Below, piece after piece: positions 6,390 through 12,193 of a DNA stretch of 12,193 nucleotides. The position numbers and the translations under genes were made by a program. The notes under the pieces are model-generated. The model saw only the letters and a list, made by a program, of their open reading frames with translations, was not told the origin of the DNA and searched no databases. Origin of the DNA: JBDUDR01 sp040002845 (GTDB lineage Bacteria; Actinomycetota; Actinomycetes; Propionibacteriales; Nocardioidaceae). Numbering within the stretch: the stretch's first letter is position 1; each line of letters opens with the position of its first letter. Where the stretch lies: NCBI GenBank assembly GCA_040002845.1, contig JBDUDR010000081.1, positions 1 to 12,193 of the forward strand, in the 5' to 3' direction.

Positions 6390-7321
6390 CCGGACCACGT
6401 CGGCGCGGCCACCACGGCTGCGCGCAACTCACCGGACACCCAGCGGGACCCGACCGGGATCACCCGGACCGTGCGGACGTCCTCGTCGGTACCTGTCCTC
6501 GTGAGCGAGATCTCCAGCCGCTCTGACGACAAGCCCTCGGCGAGTCCCTCTCCCCACTCCACCACCGTGACCGCCTCGTCCAGAGCGGCGTCGAGGTCGA
6601 GGTCCTCGAGCTCGGTGACTCCGCCCAACCGGTACGCGTCGACGTGCACCAGCGCAGGACCAGCCTCGGCCGATTGGTGCACCCGGGCGATGATGAACGT
6701 CGGGGACGTGACAGCCCCCACGACACGCAAGCCCTCACCCAGGCCCTGGGCAAAGGTGGTCTTCCCTGCACCGAGCTCCCCGGTGAGCAGCACGAGGTCG
6801 CCGGCCCGAAGCACCTCGGCGATGCGGCGCCCGATGTCGTGGGTGTGCTCGGGACTCGAGGTGACCACCTCGAACGGCAACGCCTTCGCGTACTCGATGT
6901 GTTGCCCTTCCCGGCCGACCTCGACATAGCCTCTGCGCTCCCAGAACCGATGGGTGCTGGGCAGCTCGATCCGTGCACCGAGGCATACGCAGGCCGCGCC
7001 ACGGCGATCCGCCACCTCCTCGGCCACCCCAACCATCGCCGACGCGACTCCCCGGTGCTGAAACCTCGGATGCACCGATACCCGTCGCAGACTCAGGCCG
7101 CCGGGACTGCGCCCGAAGAGCAGGGCGCCGGCAGGCTGCGCGTCGACGAGCGCCAACAGCCCACCGTCTCGGCTCAGCCCAGCCCGCACTGATTCCTCGG
7201 ACTCGTGGGCAGCGGTGGACGGCGGGTCGAGCACCGCGCGCGCCCCGAACGCGGAGTGGATGACGTCGACGACGTCGGCGGCTTGCGAGCCGTCCGCCTC
7301 GATCACGTGCAGGTCGCTCAT
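6386..7321 (-). CDS. tsaE: GNAT acetyltransferase-TsaE fusion protein
   Basis: TsaE is the ATPase of the t6A complex and is normally about 150-170 residues. This product has 311. Residues about 1-147 are a GNAT domain: VSVHPRFQHRGVASAMV has the canonical acetyl-CoA motif Q88-x-x-G91-x-A93, and FWERRGYVEVGREG closes the fold. Residues about 150-311 are TsaE: Walker A GELGAGKTT (181-189), SPTFIIARVH (205-214), VHVDAYRLGG, and EDLDLDAALDEAVTVVEWGEGL. The ATG at 7319-7321 starts one base after the hydrolase stop. The frame is continuous across the junction, and I see no ribosome-binding site before the TsaE part, so a genuine fusion is the simplest reading. The GNAT substrate is unknown. Its loop is intact while that of the neighbouring RimI is altered. 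Confidence 0.92.
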   Translation of the reverse strand: MSDLHVIEADGSQAADVVDVIHSAFGARAVLDPPSTAAHESEESVRAGLSRDGGLLALVDAQPAGALLFGRSPGGLSLRRVSVHPRFQHRGVASAMVGVAEEVADRRGAACVCLGARIELPSTHRFWERRGYVEVGREGQHIEYAKALPFEVVTSSPEHTHDIGRRIAEVLRAGDLVLLTGELGAGKTTFAQGLGEGLRVVGAVTSPTFIIARVHQSAEAGPALVHVDAYRLGGVTELEDLDLDAALDEAVTVVEWGEGLAEGLSSERLEISLTRTGTDEDVRTVRVIPVGSRWVSGELRAAVVAAPTWSG

Positions 7322-7322
7322 G

Positions 7323-8429
7323 TCAGGCTTCGGCGGCTTGGGCGTGGCTCAGGTACGGGTCCACCAGGTCCGCCAACGCCTGATTGACCTCGCGGTGACT
7401 CTCCAGCAGCACCATGTGACCCGAGCCTTCGATCTCTCTCATGGTGGCGGTGGGAAGCAGGTCGGCGATCGCGCGAGTGTGCCGGACCGGGGTCACGACA
7501 TCCTCGGTCCCGCACAGGATCAGGGTGGGTACGCCCTCCAGGGCGGGCACCGCGGCGTACGCGTCATAACTGTTGAAGATCGGGAAGAAGTCGGCGACGA
7601 CGTCGATCGGTGTTCCCGCGAGCATCTCGTCGGTGAACTCGACGTATGACGCCGGCACCGGCCCACCGAACGCGACTCGCCGGGTTACCGCAAATCCCAA
7701 GGCGCTGCCGGCCCGACGACCCGACTCGACGAACCCGGGTGCCCTGGCGAGTACGGCCATCGCCGAGGGGGCCAGCCGTTGCACGAGCCGTCCCGGGTAC
7801 CCGGGCACACCAAGGGTGATCCCGTGCATGTCTCCGGCACTGGAAGACAGCAAGGCCACCCCGGCGACTCTCGGCCCGAAGATCTCCGGGTGCTGGCCGG
7901 CGAGAGCGAGGATGGTCATGCCGCCCATCGAATGGCCGACGAGAACCACGGGCCCGGTCGGCACGAGCTCGTCGAGCACCCTCAGCAGGTCGCGGCCGAG
8001 CTGCTCGGCAGTGCAGCGACTCGACTCCGATCGCCCCGATCTCCCGTGTGAGCGTTGGTCGTAGAAGACCTGTCGTACCTTGCCCCGCATCTCTCGACGC
8101 TGGAAGTGCCAGACCCTGAGGTTGAGCGCGTAGCCGTGTACGTACACCACCGTCGGATCTGCTGTCCCGCGTCGACGCAGCCGTCCTCTCACCGGCTGCG
8201 GGAGGTTGACGTCATCGACCTCGGCATACAGCGCCACGCCGTCCTCGGTGAGAACGGTCGCCGACGGTCCGCGCAACGAACCGAGCCTGTCGAGCGAGTC
8301 GAGCTCCGGGCGAGCCATGCTGGCGCGCTTCTGCCTCAGCGCGGCGCCGGCCGCGACACCTGCGGTGGCCAGCCCCACTGCCGCCGCGGCCAGGCCGACC
8401 ACCTTGGCCGCCGTGCGGGTGGCGCTCAT
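7323..8429 (-). CDS. Alpha/beta hydrolase with N-terminal membrane anchor
   Basis: This 368-residue protein starts with a short basic segment and an Ala/Val/Gly-rich hydrophobic stretch (about residues 9-31), followed by RQKR. That reads as a signal anchor or transmembrane helix, not an obvious cleaved signal. The alpha/beta hydrolase core follows: VVYVHGYALN (about 94-103, oxyanion region), YDQRSHGRS, nucleophile elbow GHSMGG (Ser167), ILCGTEDVVTP (Asp310 as acid) and GSGHMV (His338). The Ser-Asp-His triad is therefore complete. An esterase, lipase or related role is possible, but no substrate can be read. Its ATG overlaps the alr stop (ATGA), and its stop lies one base before tsaE. A hydrolase at this position between alr and the t6A genes is common in actinomycetes. 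Confidence 0.9.
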   Translation of the reverse strand: MSATRTAAKVVGLAAAAVGLATAGVAAGAALRQKRASMARPELDSLDRLGSLRGPSATVLTEDGVALYAEVDDVNLPQPVRGRLRRRGTADPTVVYVHGYALNLRVWHFQRREMRGKVRQVFYDQRSHGRSGRSESSRCTAEQLGRDLLRVLDELVPTGPVVLVGHSMGGMTILALAGQHPEIFGPRVAGVALLSSSAGDMHGITLGVPGYPGRLVQRLAPSAMAVLARAPGFVESGRRAGSALGFAVTRRVAFGGPVPASYVEFTDEMLAGTPIDVVADFFPIFNSYDAYAAVPALEGVPTLILCGTEDVVTPVRHTRAIADLLPTATMREIEGSGHMVLLESHREVNQALADLVDPYLSHAQAAEA

Positions 8430-9568
8430 CGAGTCAGCGATCCGACGTAACGCCGGGGGATCCGCCCCCCGATTCTGGTGACGATCTCGTACGCGATGGT
8501 GTCCGCGGCCTCCGCCCAGTCCTGAGCCGTCGGCACGCCCTCCTCACCGGTGCCGAAGAGGATGGCGGTCTGGCCGGGCTTGATCTGGTCGTCGCCGGTG
8601 GCCACCACGAACTGGTCCATGCTGACGCGCCCGGCGATCTGGTATCGACGGCCATCGACCCAGACAGGCGCTCGGTTGGACGCGTGCCGCGGGATGCCAT
8701 CGCCGTAGCCGACGGGGATGAGCGCGATTTCGGTGTCGTTCTCGACGATGTGAGTGTGACCGTATGCAACACCGTCACCGGCGGCCAGCCGTTTCGTCAG
8801 CGCTATCCGGGCTCGAACGGTCATGGCGGGCCGCAGGCCGAGCTCGGCGGGCCCGGCGAGCTGCGGTATGGGTGACAGACCGTACCCGGCGAGGCCCACC
8901 CGGACCATGTCGAACCACGCGGACTCCCTGGTCAGCACCGCCGCCGAGTTGGCGAGGTGGCGCACCCGCGGCTGCAGCCCAGCCTCGGCGGCTACGTCGA
9001 GGGCCGCCCGGAACACCGCCTCCTGCCTGGCCACAGATGGATGCTCCGGCTCATCGGAGCATGCGAAATGTGACCAGATGCCGGTTATCTCGACACGTCC
9101 GCCCAGCTCGGCCCTGTGGGCGGCGTGGACAAGGGCGGGCCATTCGTCGGGCCGGGCGCCGCCTCGCGACAGACCGCTGTCGACCTTCAGCTGCACGCGT
9201 GCGAGCTGCCCGGAGTCTCGGGCAGCTGCCAGAATCTCGGACAGCTGCGCCACCGAGTAGGCGGACACCTCCACATCGGCTTTCAGCGCGAGCCGGTAGT
9301 CCTCACCCGGGGAAGCAAGCCACGACAAGATCGGGCCGGTGTCTCCCGCGGCACGCAGTGCGAGCGCCTCCTCGATCACTGCCACGCCGAGCCAGTCGGC
9401 GCCACCGGCGCGGGCCGCTGCGGCGGACTGCAAGATGCCGTGGCCGTATCCGTCGGCCTTGACCACCGCCATCAATGAGCGCGCGCCGACCCGCGCGCGG
9501 AGCAGGCGCACGTTGTCGCGGATCGCCTCGAGGTCGATCACGGCCTCGGCACGGGGAGTGGCATTCAT
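8426..9568 (-). CDS. alr: Alanine racemase (PLP-dependent)
   Basis: Alr interconverts L- and D-alanine in the cytoplasm and supplies D-Ala for peptidoglycan. The 380-residue product has the PLP lysine in AVVKADGYGHG (Lys37), the barrel motifs VQLKVDSGLSRGG, GIWSHFACSD and HLANSAAVL, and MVRVGLAGYGLSP. The second catalytic base is likely the Tyr in DGVAYGHTHIV, and the C-terminal domain carries PVGYGDGIPR and GRVSMDQF. The start is the ATG at 9566-9568 because GGGAGG lies 10 nt upstream and homology begins there. The ATG at 9586 would add six residues. The gene starts 33 bp after the nnr stop, the widest gap inside the operon. Confidence 0.96.
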   Translation of the reverse strand: MNATPRAEAVIDLEAIRDNVRLLRARVGARSLMAVVKADGYGHGILQSAAAARAGGADWLGVAVIEEALALRAAGDTGPILSWLASPGEDYRLALKADVEVSAYSVAQLSEILAAARDSGQLARVQLKVDSGLSRGGARPDEWPALVHAAHRAELGGRVEITGIWSHFACSDEPEHPSVARQEAVFRAALDVAAEAGLQPRVRHLANSAAVLTRESAWFDMVRVGLAGYGLSPIPQLAGPAELGLRPAMTVRARIALTKRLAAGDGVAYGHTHIVENDTEIALIPVGYGDGIPRHASNRAPVWVDGRRYQIAGRVSMDQFVVATGDDQIKPGQTAILFGTGEEGVPTAQDWAEAADTIAYEIVTRIGGRIPRRYVGSLTR

Positions 9569-9578
9569 CGCGGCCCAT

Positions 9579-9584
9579 CCTCCC
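9579..9584 (-). promoter_or_regulatory. Shine-Dalgarno supporting the shorter alr start
   Basis: On the minus strand GGGAGG lies 10 nt before the ATG at 9566-9568. It overlaps the alternative ATG at 9584-9586, so using it implies the shorter protein. A G-rich run upstream of 9586 could serve the longer form, so this is preference, not proof. Confidence 0.5.
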
Positions 9585-9601
9585 ATCGACCCCCCAGCGG
9601 G

Positions 9602-10993
9602 TCATGACAACAGGTCCGCAATCACCGAAGGAACGGCCTCAGCGACCTCGCTGGCGGTGATGGGGCCACCGCGTGAGGCCCACGCCGCGCCCGCGCCGTG
9701 CAACCAGGCCCCCACGCTGCCTGCGTCGAAGGCGCTCAGGCCAGAGGCGAGCAGTGAGCCGCACAGCCCGGCGAGCACGTCCCCCGCGCCGGCAGTGGCC
9801 AGCCAGGCGGGCCCTGTCGTGTTCACCCTGACCCGCCCATCCGGCGCGGCCACCAGCGTGTGCGCCCCCTTCAGCAAGACGACGCAGTGCCATCGCTGGG
9901 CCGCCGCCCGGGCGTGGTGCAAGGGTCGAGCCTCGACGTCCGGGCGGTCGACGTCGAGCAGCCTGGCGAGCTCGCCGGCGTGTGGTGTGAGAAGCACGTC
10001 AGGGGGAAGCCGGGCGGGCAGGTGCCGAAGCCCGTCGGCATCGATGACCGCAGGCGTGCCCGCGGCCAACGTGACAGCCACCTGGTCGGCGCTTGCGTCG
10101 CCACCTCCGGAGCCGACCACCCAGGCCTGGACCTGCCCGTCTCCCGGCACCACCTCGGGGAACGCGGCGCGGACGAACGGCTCGGCGGCTCCCACGTAAC
10201 GCACCAGGCCGGCGGTTCCGCACAGCGCACCCGCGACGCAGAGCACCCCCGCTCCGCTGTACTGCTCGGATCCTGCCCGAACGCCGACGACGCCGCGCGA
10301 GTACTTGTGGGCCTCCCGCCCAGGCCTCGGCAGCAGCGCCGTCACGTCGGGCCCTTGCAAGGACTGGATCACGGGGTCGGGGAGGTACGGACCAAGCCCG
10401 ATGTCCACGAGGTGCACCGCGCCGGCGGCGGTCGCCGCGGGGTCGACCAGCAGTGCCACCTTGTGGGTGCCGAACGTAACCGTCAGGTCGGCGTGGACGT
10501 GCGCCGAGGGTGTCTCGCCCGTGTCGACACCCACTCCACTGGGGAGATCGACAGCTAGCAGCGGAAGCCCGCGCCGGGTGACGGCGGTTGTGAACTGTTC
10601 CGCCTCGGACCGCAGTCCCGGCCGTCCGCCGATCCCCACGATCGCGTCGAGCACCAGGTCGGTCCGTTCCCAGGCCGGTTCGGTCACGATTCGACCGCCG
10701 GCTCGTACGAAGGCGGCCAGACCGGCTGGATGCGTCGCATCGCCGGCCAGCAGCGCGGCCTCTACGTGCGCGCCTCTCCGTGCCAGCTCAGCACCCGCGA
10801 ACAAGGCGTCGCCGCCGTTGTCGCCCGCCCCCACCAGCAACACCAGCTGGGCGCCGTAGAGATGGCCGAGAAAGTCCGCACAAGCGACCGACAAGCCCCT
10901 GGCCGCGCGAGCCATCAAGGCTCCCTGGGGCAACGTCGCCATGAGGGCAGCCTCCGCCACGCGAATCTGCTCGACCGGGTGGGCGCCTCTCAT
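9602..10993 (-). CDS. nnr: Bifunctional NAD(P)HX epimerase/dehydratase
   Basis: The enzyme repairs hydrated NADH and NADPH: the YjeF-N part epimerises NAD(P)HX and the C-terminal ribokinase-like part dehydrates the S form using a nucleotide. The 463-residue protein carries both domains. Epimerase marks are VGAGDNGGDA (residues 54-63), LVLDAIVG (Asp116) and LLAVDLPSGVGVDTGE (Asp149). Dehydratase marks are PRPGREAHKYSRGVVGV, VVGSGGG, PAVIDADGL, VLLTPHAGEL, VVLLKGAHTLV and ATAGAGDVLAG (Asp405). The ATG at 10991-10993 overlaps the acpS stop by one base (TGATG), with GGAG upstream, so the two genes are coupled. Both domains look complete. Confidence 0.95.
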   Translation of the reverse strand: MRGAHPVEQIRVAEAALMATLPQGALMARAARGLSVACADFLGHLYGAQLVLLVGAGDNGGDALFAGAELARRGAHVEAALLAGDATHPAGLAAFVRAGGRIVTEPAWERTDLVLDAIVGIGGRPGLRSEAEQFTTAVTRRGLPLLAVDLPSGVGVDTGETPSAHVHADLTVTFGTHKVALLVDPAATAAGAVHLVDIGLGPYLPDPVIQSLQGPDVTALLPRPGREAHKYSRGVVGVRAGSEQYSGAGVLCVAGALCGTAGLVRYVGAAEPFVRAAFPEVVPGDGQVQAWVVGSGGGDASADQVAVTLAAGTPAVIDADGLRHLPARLPPDVLLTPHAGELARLLDVDRPDVEARPLHHARAAAQRWHCVVLLKGAHTLVAAPDGRVRVNTTGPAWLATAGAGDVLAGLCGSLLASGLSAFDAGSVGAWLHGAGAAWASRGGPITASEVAEAVPSVIADLLS

Positions 10994-11343
10994 CAACGCT
11001 CCACGACCACCACGGCGGAGGCGATGCCCGCATCGTGCGATAGCGAGACGTGAACCGTCTCGGCACCGAGGGCAGTCGCCCGGGCGGCGACCGTGCCACG
11101 TAGCTCCAGCCGAGGGCGGCCGCCCGCGTCGGTGCGTACCTCCGCGTCTGTCCAGTGCAGCCCGGCAGGCGCTCCGAGGGCCTTCGCCAGGGCCTCCTTC
11201 GCCGCGAACCTAGCGGCCAGGGACGCCAGCGGAAGCTCGCGCTCCGCTTCGGTGAACAGCCGCAGCCGCAGGGCGGGTGTCCGCGCCAGCGTGTCTGCGA
11301 ACCTGGCAACGTCCACCACGTCGATGCCTACCCCGACAATCAC
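10993..11343 (-). CDS. acpS: Holo-[acyl-carrier-protein] synthase AcpS
   Basis: AcpS transfers the 4'-phosphopantetheine arm of CoA to a serine of acyl carrier protein. The 116-residue product is of normal length. It shows the metal-binding signature VGVGIDVVDVARF (Asp8), then FTEAERE, ARFAAKEALAKALG (Glu50), and the terminal HVSLSHDAGIASAVVVVE. The GTG at 11341-11343 is chosen because the family begins exactly there and the glmS stop is 10 bp upstream; in-frame sequence further out reads through the end of glmS and is not AcpS-like. It lies between glmS and nnr in the same operon. Confidence 0.95.
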   Translation of the reverse strand: MIVGVGIDVVDVARFADTLARTPALRLRLFTEAERELPLASLAARFAAKEALAKALGAPAGLHWTDAEVRTDAGGRPRLELRGTVAARATALGAETVHVSLSHDAGIASAVVVVER

Positions 11344-11353
11344 CCGCTTCCGC

Positions 11354-12193
11354 CTACTCGACGGTGACGGACTTGGCCAGGTTGCGCGGCTGGTCGACAT
11401 CGTGACCCCTGGCCATCGCCATCTCGCACGAGAACACCTGAAGCGGGATCGTGGACAGCAGCGGCTGCATCAGCGTCGGGACGCTCGGCAGCGAGATGAG
11501 CACGTCGGCGTACTCCTCGACGGAGGTGTCGCCTTCTTCGGCGAGCACGATGGTGCGGGCTCCGCGGGCGCGGATCTCCTGGATGTTACTGAGCATCTTG
11601 TCGTGCAGAACGGCCCGGCCGATCGGCGGCACGATCACAAACACCGGCAGACCGTCCTCGATCAGGGCGATCGGGCCGTGCTTGAGCTCGCCGGCGGCGA
11701 ACCCCTCGGCGTGCATGTAGGCCAGCTCCTTCAGCTTGAGTGCCCCTTCGAGCGCCACCGGGTATCCGACATGGCGACCGACGAACAGCACCGATGCCCC
11801 GTGGCACAGCTCCCTGGCCAGCGCCCTGACCGGGTCCAGGGACTGGAGTACGCGCTCGATCGCGGCCGGCATCGACTCGAGCTGACCGACCACCTGCCGG
11901 ATCTCGTCGATGTACTTGGTCCCGCGGACCTGGGCGAGGTAGAGCGCGATGAGGTAGCAGGCCACGATCTGCGTCAAGAACGCCTTCGTCGACGCCACCG
12001 CCACTTCGGGACCGGCGTGCGTGTAGAGCACGGCGTCGGACTCCCGTGGGATCGTCGACCCGTTCGTGTTGGAGATCGCCAGCACCCTGGCGCGCTGTTC
12101 GCGCGCATGTCGCACGGCCATCAAGGTGTCCATCGTCTCGCCCGACTGGCTGATCGCGATGACCATCGTCGCGCGGTCGATGATCGGGTCGCG
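11354..12193 (-). CDS. glmS: Glutamine-fructose-6-phosphate aminotransferase GlmS, C-terminal part, cut by the right window edge
   Basis: GlmS makes glucosamine-6-phosphate from fructose-6-phosphate and glutamine, the entry step to UDP-GlcNAc and peptidoglycan. The visible 279 residues cover the isomerase half, with two SIS domains. Landmarks are ISQSGETMDT, GPEVAVASTKAFLTQ, EGALKLKELAYMHAEGF, GELKHGPIALI, and the invariant end DQPRNLAKSVTVE. The frame is open to the window edge; the N-terminal glutaminase domain and the start lie outside. The stop (TAG) is 10 bp before acpS. No glmS ribozyme can be judged, because the 5' region is missing. Confidence 0.97.
   Translation of the reverse strand, partial: RDPIIDRATMVIAISQSGETMDTLMAVRHAREQRARVLAISNTNGSTIPRESDAVLYTHAGPEVAVASTKAFLTQIVACYLIALYLAQVRGTKYIDEIRQVVGQLESMPAAIERVLQSLDPVRALARELCHGASVLFVGRHVGYPVALEGALKLKELAYMHAEGFAAGELKHGPIALIEDGLPVFVIVPPIGRAVLHDKMLSNIQEIRARGARTIVLAEEGDTSVEEYADVLISLPSVPTLMQPLLSTIPLQVFSCEMAMARGHDVDQPRNLAKSVTVE

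Noticed and set aside
1..12193. Mobile elements, CRISPR arrays, tRNA/rRNA genes, defence islands
   Set aside because: I saw no transposase, integrase, regular repeat-spacer array, tRNA cloverleaf or rRNA segment; the gene content is conserved housekeeping.

Overview
The window is very GC-rich chromosomal DNA from an actinomycete (Actinomycetota). The evidence is GTG starts, GTGA/ATGA gene overlaps, a CIRCE-controlled groES-groEL pair, and the gene order glmS-acpS-nnr-alr-hydrolase-tsaE-tsaB-rimI-tsaD next to groES. Related orders are known from mycobacteria and streptomycetes. I cannot name the genus. I see no insertion sequence, phage, CRISPR, tRNA or rRNA signal, and no gene-free stretch longer than 300 bases.

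Left block, minus strand (1-1200). groES is followed by the 5' part of groEL, which runs off the left edge. Upstream of groES lies a compact heat-shock control region: a TTGACC-17 bp-TAGATT promoter with one CIRCE operator over its -35 box and a second at the expected transcription start. A third, decayed CIRCE-like copy sits further into the leader. The 167-bp groES-groEL spacer can fold into two separate stem structures.

Middle block, plus strand (1243-4181). A class I SAM-dependent methyltransferase of the type with a C-terminal THUMP-like domain is transcribed away from groES. It is followed by a Tat-exported PhoD-type alkaline phosphatase/phosphodiesterase. The phosphatase gene ends only 5 bp from the end of the oppositely oriented tsaD.

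Right block, minus strand (4187-12193). Nine genes are packed with overlaps or gaps of at most 33 bp and look like one operon. In transcription order they are: glmS (3' part only; amino-sugar supply for peptidoglycan), acpS (carrier-protein activation), nnr (NAD(P)HX repair), alr (D-alanine for peptidoglycan), a membrane-anchored alpha/beta hydrolase, tsaE, tsaB, rimI and tsaD. TsaB, TsaE and TsaD form the threonylcarbamoyl-transfer part of tRNA t6A37 synthesis.

The most unusual points are a GNAT acetyltransferase domain fused to the N-terminus of TsaE, a RimI protein whose acetyl-CoA loop has Arg in place of the conserved Gly, and the multi-copy CIRCE layout with a structured groES-groEL spacer. 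Apart from these, this is a conserved housekeeping region. I found no convincing evidence of a wholly new biological system.
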